Under the pieces are notes generated by a model. It worked only from the letters and a program-made list of their open reading frames with translations, was not told where the DNA came from and did no database searches. Shown piece by piece: positions 45,795 through 59,209 of a stretch of 64,000 nucleotides of DNA. The position numbers and the translations under genes were made by a program. The stretch comes from Chrysogorgia sp. JL179-B06 (Eukaryota > Cnidaria > Anthozoa > Scleralcyonacea > Chrysogorgiidae): NCBI GenBank assembly GCA_035772405.1, contig JAYKKM010000153.1, positions 671,001-735,000 on the forward strand, given 5' to 3'. How positions within the stretch are numbered: the stretch's first letter is position 1; each line of letters starts with the position of its first letter.

Positions 45795-48280
45795 TTATAG
45801 TAAAATTATTTATTTTGTCGATGGTAAGAGAACATAATCCAACAGAACAAAAATAGGTTCCTCGATTGGTCCCTTAGTAATGGCGGACTTCCGGCTTCAT
45901 TTTCTGAACAATAGTTGCTCGATCCGTCTTCTTTCGAAATCGGTGATGATCTCCCATCAATTTACATTATGCAAATGTACAAGCTTCGAAATCAGCTCGT
46001 CAGATACAATAGAAAGCTCAATCCAGTCCTATTTTTAAGATCAGTGATTTCGCCTAATGGCTATTTGTGTTCAAAAGGGGGTATATATAAATAATATCAC
46101 GAAATGACGTCATATTTATGACATCTATGACGTCATATTTTATTCAGGCATTCCCGTCCGTGCGCCCAATAGAAATACTCGTAACAATTTGGGTCTTTGA
46201 GAGAACTCAAAATGACAGTGGAAATCAAACAGTCACCCACGGCAATTTCTCGTTCTCCCAAACTTCCACTCGTGTTTCTATAACTGTATGGAAACATGGA
46301 ATATGTTTTCTATTTCTTAACATTAAAAGAAGGCACGAGGATGCTCAGGGCCGTCACGAAGGGCGTTGAACAGGGGGTGTGAGAATTAATTATGCCGACC
46401 ATTGGGCGTGGTCATTGGGTGTGGTCATTCAAAAATAATAAACCCAGAATGTTCTTGGACATATTATTAGGTGACATGAAAATTACCTTATTTTAAAACT
46501 ACCAAACTACCAAAAACTCCGACTCACCGGAAAGATGGAACTATCGGTGGTCAACAATAGGGGGTCAATGAAAGTGGGGTTAAACTGAATGAATAGAAAA
46601 GGCCTGGTGTACATCACACCTCAGTTCCTCTGCTGTTTTATTTGCTATTTGTATGCTATATGTAACGTATATTCACTAATCGTCTGTCTACTCCTTGCTC
46701 TCCCACATTCACTACAGCAGTGTATATATTAACACAAATAACCACTAACCTCAAAACAACTTAGATGCTAACCCCCCACCTAATGAGTTTTCTAACCCCC
46801 CGCTTCCTAATCCAAGGCTGTATTTTCTATGGTTATACTAAAAAACATCGTCCAAAAGACGCGGACTGAGCCGTCGGCAAATGAAACTTTTGTCGGGAAG
46901 ACATCAAATTACCGTTCGAAAATCGAAATCACAAGATATACACCGGAGAAGTAGTGTTGCGTATTATTCGTTAACCTGCTACATTTACATCATACATTCA
47001 TAAAGGCTAACTGGATGCATGTAACAAGCATTCAGCTCAATGAGAACATCGCATGACTGAAATACCATCGTAACTAAATTGAAGTTCTAAGCCCAGCTCT
47101 GTAATCTGTTAGTCCTATTGTAGCAGTAATCAATTTGTTTTTAAAAATATTACACCATAGCGATTCTTTGCTTTAATTTGGGAAACTTGCGCTTTAGCAT
47201 ATAAGTATGACTATTATAACCGCAGAGTTACAAAGCCAGGTAAACAAAGCTGTAAATCAAGACTAGAGACAGGAAGGAGTCGTCTTTCATGATAAAAGCA
47301 ATCGCCATATCCTGATATAACCAAATAACGTGGATATAGCGCTGTAAGAAGTTATACAAATGTTACCAGAAATATTGTAACAATTTCCATCACGATATTT
47401 ATACGAAATCTCCATTTTTATTTGTCTCCACGCGCGCACGGCGGTCACGGATGGACTAAAGCAGGCATTAATAAATTGTTTTCTTAGCTTTCCGATAATA
47501 CACTTGGCGCCTTTGTATAATCATCAACAACTATCCGTCAATGTATATCGTATTTTGGGTTCAACAATTTCCCAAATATCGGAAAACTTCATATCATCTG
47601 GAAACTCGGCCTTATCGACCTCAGCGGAAAATTGACCCCGAAATCGGTGGTAAGAACTAACAAGGTTGCGAGTTCGATTCCCTACAGTGTAGCAAAGATT
47701 ACCTTTCACATAATTTTAACTCAACATGTTCCTTGAAATGTACAGCTGATCTGCATGTTAATTATCAATACCCTATTTGATGAGGTCGGTTTTTTCAAAG
47801 AGCCCCTCAAACCAACAATTATGTGTACTATAAGCTAAAATAAATAAAAAACGCTACAATAAATCAAAACAAGTTAAATACAACACTTTTGGCGTACTTT
47901 CCCTACCCAAGTAAGTATAAGGATTATGATTTTTTGTCATCTTTCCATTTCACTATTTATGAGATTGCTGATAACAATTATTTAATTGTTGGAATTTGGA
48001 AATTAAAGCATCTTTGGAACCCAGTTATTGTTTATGCCTAATGGCAAAGTTAAAATTACAGTGCTCGTGTACTCCTCAACAGAACCAATGCAATCTGCCA
48101 GCTGTGCCAAACTTATCTTTTTCTAGTTTTAAATCTACATATACAGTACTATGCTAATCTACTATGCTGTTTTCATCACAAAATTTGCAATTAAACTGCA
48201 GTCAATTCCCTATTCGGCACGCGTTTCTGTAACGGCTAATATTTCACACTAGGCTTGTAGTGTTAACAGAAAAATCCAGT
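45795..48280. other. No gene; scattered SINE and repeat fragments
   Basis: Two TGACGTCA palindromes lie about 25 bp apart at 46104 and 46129. A solo SINE-body fragment (cgtctgtctactcc, then cagcagtgtatatattaaca) is at 46680-46735. A tRNA-like B-box remnant (ggttgcgagttcgattccct) is at 47664-47684. The stretch agtagtgttgcgtattattc at 46950 recurs at 50587. No coding region was recognised. Confidence 0.5.
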
Positions 48281-48282
48281 AG

Positions 48283-50345
48283 AAACATGTACGCACTGCG
48301 TACCTATTTTTCCTCTCTCCTTGAAGGCCGCGAAAGGACTTTTTCCGGGGCGTTTTAGTTTATTACGGAGAGCTGTTGTATTGCTGAGAAGCACTGAGAA
48401 ACGTAATGCCACAGCTCTCCGCCTTAGAAAACTCTCTTTCGCGCACTTGCAAGTCTCCGTGGAGGAGTGAGTCCTTCGTCAGAGAGTGAAACGTTAAGTG
48501 ACATTTACGTTTCACTCTCTAACGAAGGAAGAAGGGCGTTCACTCGAAACGTTAGACTTCCTATTCATTATTTTAACAGTAAAGCAACCTTTTAGTATTT
48601 TTGATTGGTATTTAAATCAGGTCTTAGTTGGTCTTCATTCTGTTAATGAATAAAAAACTCTCCTTACCTCTTGGCTTCTCGTTAACTTTACTGGTAGCTT
48701 AACTTGTAGCTCGACTTGTAGCTTGGTCTTTACACTTTCACTTTGCTCGCCTACAGGAAATTAAATAGCAGTCTCACTTGTCCTTTGACGACGTCATTCT
48801 GAGATTTTCTCCCATTAGGGCAATAAGGGACGTGAAAGGCTTTTCTTGGCTATTCTCATGTTAAACATTTTGATATTCAAACCTTGTTTATTCTTTTATT
48901 CACGAAACGTTTTTACTTAAAACTGAAATCCGATTAAGATGTGCTGTTATACGACGCATTTTTTCATGAAACTTGTTTTTCATAATCTCATTTATACTGC
49001 TAAAGAAAACTCCATTTGTACTTTCAATAGAACGTACTATTTGCGACACGATAACAAAATAATCGGCGAAGATAACAAATAATCGGCGAAGATAACAAAT
49101 AATCGGGGCCTCGTTGTTGAAATAACTATATTACTAGTTTATATGGCATACTGTACAGCAACCTTTTAATATTTTTGATTGGTATTTGAATAATCTCTTA
49201 GTTGGACTTATTCTGTTAAAGCTCTCCTTACTTCTTGACTTCTCCTTGCTACGTCTACATGACTTGGTCACTTTCAAACAATATGTAGGCCACGAGTCAA
49301 TAGACAATATAGTAATTATCGTTACGTACAGCTATATACCTCGATAAATAATTAGATGGTTGTCCCCCTGGTAGTAAGAAGGTTGCAGGTTCGATTCCCA
49401 GCTGGAACTCAGAAATGGTCCGAATGAAGACGAACTTCAGCAGCAAAGATTACATAATTTTACTCAAAGAACACATAATTTTAATTCAACATAACAAACA
49501 AACTGCTGTGCTGCTGAAATGATAAATAGCATGCGGTGTAACGTTTTGGGCGAAGACTCTTTGTCCTCTCTGCGCAGAGGAATCATTTAATGCAACAGCT
49601 CTCCGTCTTGCAAAACTCTCTTTCGCGGACTTGGAAGTCTCTTTCGCAGGAGAGAGTCCTTCGTCAGAGAGTGAAACGTAAAGTGATATAATGTCAGTTT
49701 CACTCTCTAACAAAGGAAGAAGGTCGTTCACTCGAAACTTTAGACTTCCTATTCATTATTTTAACAGTAAAGCAACCTTTTAGTATTTTTGATTGGTATT
49801 TAAATCAGATCTTAGTTGGTCTTCAGTCTGTTAATGAATAAAAAACTCTCCTTACCTCTTGACTTCTCGTTAACTTTACTAGTAGCTTAACTTGTAGCTC
49901 GACTTGTACCTTGATCTTATCACCTACAGGAAATTTAATAGCAGTCTCACGTGATCATTGACGTCATCATTCTCAGATTTTCTTTGATTACGGGCCATAA
50001 GGATGTGAAAGGCTTTTCTTGACTATTGTCATGTTTAAAAATTTTGAAATTGAAACCTTTTTTATTAATTTATGCACGAAACTTAGTTAAAACTAAGGTG
50101 CTGTTATACGACGCATTTTTTCGTTCCCCTTATCATTTGTACTTTCAATAGAATATAATACTTCCATTTGTACTTTCAATAGAATATAATAATACTTCCG
50201 TTTATACTTTTCAATAGAATATAATAATACTTCCATTTGTACTTTCAATATAATAATACTTCCGTTTATACTTTCAATAGAACGTACTATTTACGACACG
50301 ATAGCAAATAATCGGCGAAGATAACAAATAAATCGGGGCCTCGTT
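48283..50345. repeat. Tandem duplication of a ~0.75-kb repeat segment
   Basis: 48420-49110 and 49610-50345 share, in order, cgtcagagagtgaaacg, ttttaacagtaaagcaacct, ttgtagctcgacttgta, ttgaaac-type and aataatcgg segments. The offset is about 1.2 kb. Smaller repeats inside are three units of gaagataacaaataatcggc (49055-49110) and four units of acttccatttgtactttcaa (50130-50280). A degenerate tRNA-like B box (ggttgcaggttcgattccca) is at 49380-49400. The start, gtacgcactgcgtacctatt at 48290, matches the end of the insertion at 60155. Confidence 0.6.
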
Positions 50346-50349
50346 GTTG

Positions 50350-52950
50350 CAATAACTATTACTAGTTTATATGGTTAAGTTTGACAGCGCAAGCGATTGG
50401 GGAGAATAGAACGCTCTCATATGACAAAAAGTCCCCAGTTCGAATAAAAAAATTCCGATAACGTTATGTATCCTTAAGTTCGTTCGTTGTATCATAGTTC
50501 GAACGTCCGCCTCCTGACACGAGAATATATTCGTGAATATACGTTACATATAGCATAGATAAATAAAAGAATAAAACTCCAGACAAGTAGTGTTGCGTAT
50601 TATTCGTTAACCTGCTACATTTACATCATACATATTTCATCAATGTTAACTGGATGCATGTAACAAGCATTCAGCTCAATATATAAATAATGAATCGCAT
50701 GACTCAAATAGCAGTGATCAATTTGTTTTTAAAAAATATTACAGCAAAGAGATTATTTGCTTATATAATCTGGAAACTCAGCCTTATAGATCTCGATGGA
50801 AAATTGACCCAAAATCGGGTCCAATATGATACGATGCATTGATGCGTGCGATCACGAGATCTGGAACATAACGGTATAGGACGTCATGCATTCCAGTTCA
50901 CTTATAATTACGAAATTAATCTTACGATCTCTAACACCCCGTTTAGCTCCAGTCAATACATTGTTAGCGCTACTTGAACAGTTTATAATTCGATATATTT
51001 ATAAATAATACATTTATAACTAATACATTTATAACTAATACATTTGTATCTGATATAACTGACTACTCAGTGAAATATTAATATTCTAATTTTTTGCTGC
51101 ATCTGATTTTGATTTTTCTAACTACTGTCTCCGTTGCCGACACTTTCTTTTAAATCGTTGTCAAAATCTCAAGCGCTGAATTTCTTCCTTCAGTTGATTC
51201 ACCTAATTAACATCATCTGTTGCGTTTTTATTTTCGATCTCTTCGCCCATGCTGAGACGTCTTCTTCAGTGTCTCCTTTTTCGCAGACTATGTCTCCTTC
51301 AGTCAAAATTTTCTTTTCGATCGCTTGTTTCTCGTCCTTTATCGTCATCATTATTTTCGAACTCGAAGTTTTCTGTCGACTTACATCTTCGTTTGCAAGT
51401 TCAGCGTAAGTTTAAGGATATATTTTAAGAATAACACTTAGTTATAGTGATCGCAGCTACCGCTCTACCCATGAAACTCAAACTGTAATTTTCGCACTAC
51501 ATATTTTCGGAGAAAAACATAAACATCAAATGAGTTATGCACACCTTTCAATTCTGAATTTCTATATAATTAGCATCTCAATAACTTGTTTTCGCCATTT
51601 AGAAAATTCCAATATAGCTGAGTCATACAATTAATTATCGTTTCCGTTGCACTGGCGCTTTGAAAACAACCAATGAAATACTAGCTTTCTAGAAATCATC
51701 ATACCAACCACATAAATACGATGAAAGTTTCATATGATTGTAATTATTCTGGCTTCATTCTTGAAACACGCGCGGTGTGCCGAAATGGAAGTAATTGCAA
51801 GTAATAAGGGCGGAATGACGCTTTGCTTTGGGGGCTTCATGTATATACAAAGCAGATTACTAAACCAAATCATATCCGTTGGAGATGTGTCAAGCGAACA
51901 CTACATTGTAAAACTTCACTTGAATGTCTGTTTTTTGACAAAGGCTCTTATATATTTCTTATAAATTGGTGCCATTTTTACCGATGCCATTTTTTCCTTG
52001 TCAGTCATCATTCCGGTGCCATTTTTTCCGGTGACATTTTTTCCTAAGAACAGTTTATAACTAATACATTTATAACTGATATAACTAATATTTAAACTTA
52101 ACATTAGAAAGTATTGTTAGTAAGACTATTGACTATAACTAGAAGTTACTATCGCAAGGGGAAGTGCTGCCTTGAAAGTCATGGGAAGCCTAATTTTTGA
52201 TAAAATTTCAAAAATGAACCTACTGTAGTTATGTACACATTTCTATCAATTATTTTAAATACAGCAGACTTAAATTACAAATGACTATCACGTATCTGAA
52301 TATAATTGGCAAGGCTTTTGACTGGATAGACAGTATACATTATGACTACAGTATGTATAGTTGGTGGTTGGTAAACACATTTCTGATAAATCACTGCCAC
52401 TATAAATCATGCTTCTTACTGTGGCAAAGCTGTCAGTGGAATCGCAAGTGTCTGATATGTTTATGGCAAAGCAAGCGCTAAACAAATAGGCGCTGACTAA
52501 ATAAATACCAGAAATGGTATGTAACAGATGTTTACGATATTGTTGCACCATTATTTATATCGTCTAAATTTTATTGTTGAGAATGCGATACTTTCAAGAT
52601 CTTTGTGATGTATTAGTTCATTGCACATGTCCACGACTCCACATATTATACTGTAATTGTCGTTCGGGAATAAGATAAATACTTTATTTAAGGAGGGTAA
52701 CACATTACATCAAGAGATGATAAACTTGTGGCCCTCAATAACAATAGGATAATTAATACATATAAACAATACACAATAAACTATCGGAATAATATAAAAA
52801 TATAAAGACATTATAAATGATTAAAAATCTAGTATGCTATAATGGTTAAGAAGTAGTCATGTTGTTTATAGCAGATTTAAAAAGTGATGATTTAAAAAGT
52901 TTATGCGATGAAAGTTTGCGCAAAGATAACGGCAGTTTGTTCCAAGTTTC
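50350..52950. other. No gene; decayed repeats
   Basis: 50870-51460 is a decayed copy of the segment at 41340-41720 and 54450-54830. A short tandem of ggtgccattttttcc is at 51965-52045. The remaining sequence contains only incidental ORFs with no domain. Confidence 0.45.
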
Positions 52951-52952
52951 TG

Positions 52953-53450
52953 CTACTGACACAGAAAATGATCGCCCACCTTCTTTCTTCTTTTAATTCT
53001 TGGTTGACAGATTGTGAGTTCGCTGTAGCGGGTTTGTCTTTCGTGATGTTCTGAGTTTGTTGGTAATAAATCAGCTATATAGGACGGACAACTACCATAA
53101 AGGCGATTATGGCAAATCATAGTTTTCCGAATCTCTACTTCGTCGATGAATGGTATCCAACCAAGTTTTGTGAAAAGGGGAATACTACGTTCTCGGGTTG
53201 AGACACCTAAAATAGTTCTTGCTGCTCTCTTTTGCAATTTTGATATACGGTCAAGATTCTGTTTTGTTGTATTTGACCAAACAATACTCCCATACATCAT
53301 GACGGATTTCACCGTGGCATTATAATAAGCAATACGTTCTTTTAATGGGAGGTATGGCCTTAATTTTTTGAGTAGCGCGATACGTTGAGCCAATTTGCAA
53401 CTTAATTTATCTATATGTTTCGTAAATGACACTTCATCGTCTAATTTGGT
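52953..53450 (-). pseudogene. LINE reverse transcriptase, C-terminal fragment (5'-truncated)
   Basis: The minus-strand frame is open from about 53450 (LDDEVSFTKHIDKL) to 52953. It shows the typical tail of non-LTR reverse transcriptases: a lysine/leucine helix (LAQRIALLKKLRPYLP), then YYNATVKSVMMYGSIVWSN, then KLQKRAARTILGV, then LGWIPFIDEVEIRKTMICHN, and a basic end. The Y-x-x-x-V-x-S-V-x-x-Y-G thumb-like motif is standard in Jockey/CR1-type elements. The YADD catalytic region and endonuclease are absent, so this is a 5'-truncated LINE insertion. The upstream boundary is abrupt at 53450. Confidence 0.85.
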
Positions 53451-53978
53451 GAATTAACATAAAATACACCACAGTCAACTGCAACCACTGTATTTTATTT
53501 TCCCAAAGAACTTGTAATATTGTATTTACTGCATACCAAATATTATGGTTATCCATGGCACACAAATAATTTCCATTGTCCACTGAATTTTCACAAAGTT
53601 GAGGTAAATAATTTCTTGAAGACAGTTCCATGTACAGTTTATTACATATACAGTTGGGCAGATCAATATTGTTTTGTGCCTCAACGGGCGATATATTTGT
53701 GTCGATCACTGATGAGACAGGACAAGTTGTCTTCTAACCAACGGCAACAAACAACGGTTGGTAAGAAATCCCTGACGAGGAATGAGATCATGGTTAAAAG
53801 CATTTATTAAGTACATGTTGTCACCTTGTACTAAGACATTGTCGATTGTTGTCGAGTTCCACTTCGTAACTGGAATAGCCAGCGCTGATAAACTCATGAA
53901 AGAGCACTGATTTCCTCGAGACTGGCCACTGAAAACTTCATGGCCTTGATGAATACTTCCACGAGAAAGTAAAGACAT
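53434..53978 (-). pseudogene. Frameshifted cysteine-peptidase-like fragment
   Basis: Two minus-strand frames (53706-53978 and 53434-53709) abut; the first stops at TGA just where the second is open one base out of register. One indel would join them. The first part has SRGNQCSFMSLSALAIP followed by W, then IDNVLVQGDNMYL. A G-x-QC-x5-L-x-A-L pattern with a downstream W and GD-x-x-Y resembles papain-fold cysteine peptidases of the OTU or tegument-peptidase type, which occur in some DNA transposons. No histidine partner could be assigned. The 3' side is cut by the LINE fragment. Identification is tentative. Confidence 0.35.
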
Positions 53979-54204
53979 AATTATTGTTCTTACCGTTAAT
54001 TTCCTGTGAAGGAATTGTCGAGAACTTCGAGAATTAAGCTATAAATACAAGCCAACCGGTAGCGGAACTTCAAGCACATATGGTGACGTATACCGACACA
54101 CAAACAAACGCAAAATTTAACAAATCGAGATCTGGTCAGCTATACATAGCTCGGTAATAGGACTGGGCACGAGTAAACGCAAGAGGCATGTCAAGAATAG
54201 TGTG

Positions 54205-54236
54205 CTGCCTCCCTGAGGGGAGGCAGCAATAAGTGT
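54205..54236. repeat. Short perfect hairpin
   Basis: gctgcctccc and gggaggcagc pair around a 4-base loop (tgag). It is isolated and of no assignable function. Confidence 0.6.
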
Positions 54237-55554
54237 TATCAGTGAAATATTAAGATTTCCCTTTATGACCTGATCGATTGCGCATTCGTAGACCACTCCA
54301 GAGCAAATAGCTATTTGATAATTTTAAGAAAATTTTTGTTGGGATGAGATGAGTAAAGATTTCGATTATTGCTACCTAATTGGTGACTATATTATTATTG
54401 TTGAAATCGATACGATCCGTTGAACCGTACGATCACGAGTTTTGGTAGCTTGGATTAATTCTAATTTTTTGCTGCATCTGATTTTTATTTTTCTAAACTA
54501 CTGTCTCTATTGCCGTTGTCGCACACTTTCTCTTCAATCGTTGTTAAATCTCAAGCGCTGAATTTCTTCCTTTAGTTAATTCACCAAATTAACATCATCT
54601 TTCGTAACATTATTTTCAATCTCTTCGCCCCATGTTGAGACGTCTTCTTCAGTGTCTCCTGCAGTCAAAATTTTCTCTTCGATCGCTTGTTTCACGTCCT
54701 TAATCGTCATCATTATTTTCGAACTCGAAATCTTCTGTCGACTTCTTCATTTTTGTTTACAAGTTCAGCGTAAGTTTAAGGATATATGTTAAGAATAACA
54801 CTTAGTTATAGTGATCGCAGTTTCCGCTCCAGGTTGGTCATCCGTTACCTCATTCTCGCGAGGTCTCTCTGTCTGGTCGAAATCACGGCAGTATACTTGT
54901 ATCCCGTTGGAGATGTCGCGTGTTGCGAATTTCCCTTCCCAAGTATCAAGACAACGACAAGTCACAATTTAGTTTTGAATCTTTTATTTTACCTTAAAAT
55001 CACACACGATGTCTCGTCTTTCTCACAAACAAGCACTGACACCATCACACAGTTACCATCGCACAGTCACTTCTCACTCTTGACTTTCGGTATCGAACAT
55101 TCCAATTTTTAATCCAACATAACGGTATCGTATTACTCTCAACTCTTCGCTCTAGTCATATGCATTCCAGTTCACGTATCATTACGAAATTAGTCTTACG
55201 AACTTCAACAAACTCGTTTAGCTTCAGTCAATATATTATGAACGCTTCCCGAACAGTTTACGTTTCTACCTTACATTTCTCAACATGGTTAGCGAAACTC
55301 GTGAGCGATCTGAACGTTGTGGGTTCGCACCCCATAACCGCATCATATAATCATGATTGCATGTATTCCCTTTCAGTTGGGTTTTCCGTTCAACTAATAA
55401 TGATAAACTGAATTCTCGAGCGCTTAAAACATGAGCAACCTTACCTGCGTGACTCTAAATAAATCATACTCGTACCATCATTTTAATAACACATATATCG
55501 GGATTGTAGACTAGGAAACTTGAGGAATGCGTATGTTACGAGTCACTAGTAATT

Positions 55555-56050
55555 ATGGTAACCTACAGATAGCTCAATGGTTAAAATATCTTCTTTGTAG
55601 TCAGATGGTTGCGAGTTGAATTCTCAGGGACTCAGAAATGGTCTGAATGAAGACGTACTTCAGCAGCAAAGTTTACGTCTCACATAATTTTAACTCAACT
55701 TAATAAATAAACACAATAACAACATAATGAAATGTCGGTATTTGAATAAAATAATGATATAGAAGTCGTGCGTTGGGTAGGCAGTGTAAAATATGAATTA
55801 AAAGTACTAAAAGGCTGGTGTACTGCTGAAATAATGAATAGGAGGTGTAACGTTTTGAGCGAAGGCTCTTCGTCCTTTCTCCTCTCTCCTTCAAGGCCGC
55901 GAAAGAGAAAGCGGAGAAGTGCTGAAGAATGTAATGCAACAGCTCTCTGTTTTGCAAAACTCTATTTTGTGGACTTGGAAGTCTCTGCGAAGGAGAGAGT
56001 CCTTCGTCAGAGAGTGAAATGTAAAGTGACATAATGCCTTTCACTCTCTA
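55555..56050. repeat. tRNA-like remnant plus 'GTACTGCTGAAATA' module, second copy
   Basis: Counterpart of 42470-42900: GATAGCTCAATGGTTAAAAT head, then ctggtgtactgctgaaataa, then the CTCTCCTTC/GAAGGAGAG pair. Minus-strand ORFs here (SLSDEGLSPSQR, ALKERGERTKSLRS) arise from the repeat and are not considered genes. Confidence 0.6.
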
Positions 56051-57084
56051 ATGAAGGCAGAATTAGGGCGTTCACTCGACGTTAGACTTCCTATTCAGTA
56101 ACTTTTAGCATTTTTGATTGGTAATTAAATCAGGTCTAACTTGGGCTTCTGTCTGTCAATTAATACAAAGCTCGCCTTACCTCTTGTCTTCTCCTTGTTA
56201 TTCACATAAGGTTACCATCATGAAGAGTTGTTCTCTTGGTCTTAATACTTTCACAGTCAAACAAGCAATGGTTTACTTTGCATCACTCTCTTAATAGCAG
56301 TCATATTTAATAGCAGTCTTGATTTTGACGTGTCATTCTCAGATTTTCTTTGGGGTCATGGGAACGAGAAAGGCTCATCTTGACTATTCTCATGTGAAAC
56401 TTTTTGAAAGCTTTTTTATTCATTTATTCATGAAACGTTTTTTACTGAAAACTAATAATATAGTCCTTATAATAATCATCTGCAGCGATATTCTTAAAAT
56501 ATGGGTCAGTCAAGCCTTGAATTACCATTATTTATTCCTCTCTCAAAGACGAGACGATACAGAATGGTGCTGGATGAAACGAAGAGGAGGAGAACACCAA
56601 TGTTTTTATTATATTTTAGATTTTGTACTTTCACTACTTTGATATAGGTATCAATTTATGCAGCTATAACAAATCTCGCTTTGTTCTGTAAAAGTGCGCA
56701 ATGTGCTTCTGGGTAATACTTGTGGGAATTGAGTCAATTTAAGAGTGTCAAACTTGTGTAGTATATCTGATTTTTCTACATAGTTTTTGCGTCTACGTTG
56801 CTTAGCAACGTAAATGCTATGCTATCAGCGGCGGACTAAAGGACTATATGGCTGTGTTTGGGTTTGGACACTGTGACGTACAACCTGGATCACATGACCT
56901 ATCGAACTTTTCTCCATTTTTCTGTCTTTGGCCACTGTTTGCTTTGATTTTCGAAATTTTATCAAGGTAAGGCGACAAGTTATGAGTGTTAACGTCATGT
57001 TAATCGACATGAAATTTGTTGATCAGTTCTCGTGTGAACATTTACGATTTTTGTGAGAGTAAAAGGCAGCACTTTCCTTGTGAT

Positions 57085-57150
57085 ATTAGTAGCCACACGT
57101 AGTGGCTACGTAGATACTAGATAAAAGATACGTGTCTTTTATCTGATTCA
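57085..57150. repeat. Two adjacent short palindromes
   Basis: gtagccacacgtagtggcta and agataaaagatacgtgtctt each fold on themselves within 60 bp. They may be the remains of a foldback MITE. Confidence 0.45.
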
Positions 57151-57279
57151 TATTTTTTTCTGTTTTAGGAGTCTTACAGGAAATATTTGTCAGTTAATCA
57201 CTTGTGACAGTTTTGTTCTCACAGGAGCCATTGTGTTCGCGCTGATTAAGATCTCGTTCGCCATTGAGGCAAAAAATAT

Positions 57280-57610
57280 AACTCGCCCGTTGAGGACTTT
57301 GAGGCAAACTCGTCCGTTGAGGCAAACTCGTCCGTTGAGGCAATCTACAACTACACAGCTACTGTATAAACACGAATCGTTTGAAATGGGAGAACGATTG
57401 AGCAAATATACAGAGCTCGAATTGGTGCCCACAATATAACAGCATTGCAAAAAGCAAAGACAGAGTCACTAGCTATATTGTAACTCTCATCTCGTAGGTA
57501 TTATTTGAATTGATATATTGTTATTATACCGCTGCGTACAATTTTATGATTTATCCAAGTGTATATCATTTATCGAAGTGATACAATTTATCCAAGTGAT
57601 ACAATTTGTG
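57280..57610. repeat. Short tandem repeats (18-bp and ~20-bp)
   Basis: ccgttgaggcaaactcgt repeats about three times at 57284-57345. A second set, tatccaagtgatacaattta-like, repeats three times at 57552-57608. 57610-58430 shows nothing beyond a (TATTAG)n run at about 57937-57960. Confidence 0.7.
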
Positions 57611-58431
57611 CAGATTTTAGTGATGGCAATTCAAGAAAATTTGGATAATGAAATGCTGGTAAACAATGTGTAGCTATATACTCAAGTAAAATATATTACA
57701 ACTTGGTATTCACGATTTTTAAATACCGTTTATGTGATGGAAATATTAACCTTTATACTTGCATAGGTAATGCCATTAAAAAATATTTTTTGCTATTAAA
57801 TGATGTGCCAGAATTTATTTCAATTGATGATAAAGTTTATTATTTACAATATCACTCTCCTTTGCTGGTGAGGTTTTACTGCATCCCAGGCGTTCTTTGT
57901 CAGCGCCCACAAGCAATTGTCTTCTGGACGATCCTTTTATTAGTATTAGTATTAGTATTAAGGTTATTATTAGAAAACCATTAGGTGAGAGGTTAGAAAA
58001 TCCCACCGAGGCTGGGGATTAGGGTTAGTTGTTTTGGGTTAGCAGTTCTATGATGTATTTTATCATACGGGCATGCATGTCCGATCGTATGATAGCAGTA
58101 CAATCTCTCATTTCGTCCCACCTAAAAAAGATCTTATAGAAAACGATTGCTTGCAGGCACTAACAAACAACGCCGGGATATGTAGTAAAACCCTTGCTGG
58201 TGATGTATTCATGATAACAGACAATTGACCATTTTTCATCACTGACAAGTGCTCTAAAATAAAATATTTTCCCACTCTGAATTGAATTATCAACATTGTT
58301 TGTTGACTGTAATGCAGTAGTTCTCATTCAAGAGATAAATGGCATGCCAGACCCATGTGGAAAATCTGTATGGTATCCATAAACATTTGATGAAGATGGA
58401 AAGCTATGCAGTTAATTGTGCAATAATGTAT

Positions 58432-59208
58432 TTTATGAAACGAAAATTGAGGTGACTTTTTTATTGATTTATTTGAGAGAACTCCTCAAATGATAAAGAA
58501 TGGCGTTTGTAGTTCTTTAATATCTTATCTCGTTCTCGAGTTATTCAAGATTGTGTAATATGACCTATGACGTCACTAGTTGTACCCACCATTATATGAT
58601 GAATCAGAAAATGAAGCAGATCTTCAAAAATATTGAGCAAAATTGTTTGAAACTTTACACAAGTATACAGGTCACTAAATTGATTATCCCCACGTCAACT
58701 TTATCGTTACCATAGCAATAGATATTAGTTCCCAGACCTTTCATCCTGCAACAAAAATGTTCTATTTTCCACTATGCCCTACAAAGATTTTGACTCGAAG
58801 TTGCTCTATTTTGTTGGCAATACTATTGAAAATATACCTCACTGGTCAACAGTTAAATATTGGTTTAGAAAAGGCAGAATATACACAAGTTTTATGAGAG
58901 GAGTAAAGGAGTCTGCGAACTAATCTGTTACCATGGCGACGATAACGTTTACGTGGATTATTCAATTTAGTGACCTGTATACTTGTGCAAAGTTTCAAGG
59001 AATTTTGTTCAATAGTTTTAAAGATATGCTTCATTTTCTGATTCGTCAATGGTGGGTACAACTAGTGATGTCATAGGTCATATTACACAATCTTGAATAA
59101 CTCGAGAACGAGATAAGGTATGGAAGAACTACAAATGCCATTCTTTCTCATTTGAGGAGTTCTCTCAAATAAATCAATAAAAAAGTCATCTCAATTTTCG
59201 TTTCATAA
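58432..59208. repeat. Large foldback, arms about 300 bp
   Basis: The left arm starts tttatgaaacgaaaattgag and the right arm ends ctcaattttcgtttcataaa. The pairing continues through gagaactcctcaaatga, ctcgttctcgagttattcaa, TGACGTCA/TGATGTCA, and gtcactaaattgat/attcaatttagtgac. The arms are diverged in the inner part. The central ~180 bp are unpaired. It is related in motif content to 18733-19258. There is no ORF, so it is a non-autonomous foldback element. Confidence 0.85.
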
Positions 59209-59209
59209 A

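Noticed and set aside
46104..46136. Paired TGACGTCA sites as a promoter
   Set aside because: No coding exon or start signal is found nearby. The same motif is part of dispersed foldback elements, so a promoter call is not supported.
54205..54236. Rho-independent-style terminator hairpin
   Set aside because: The genome is eukaryotic, the hairpin lacks a U-tract, and no gene is adjacent.
55700..56044. 114-codon minus-strand ORF with a SDEGL motif (also at 42578-42889 and 49486-49731)
   Set aside because: It falls within a dispersed non-coding repeat; the frames differ between copies and end at unrelated positions.
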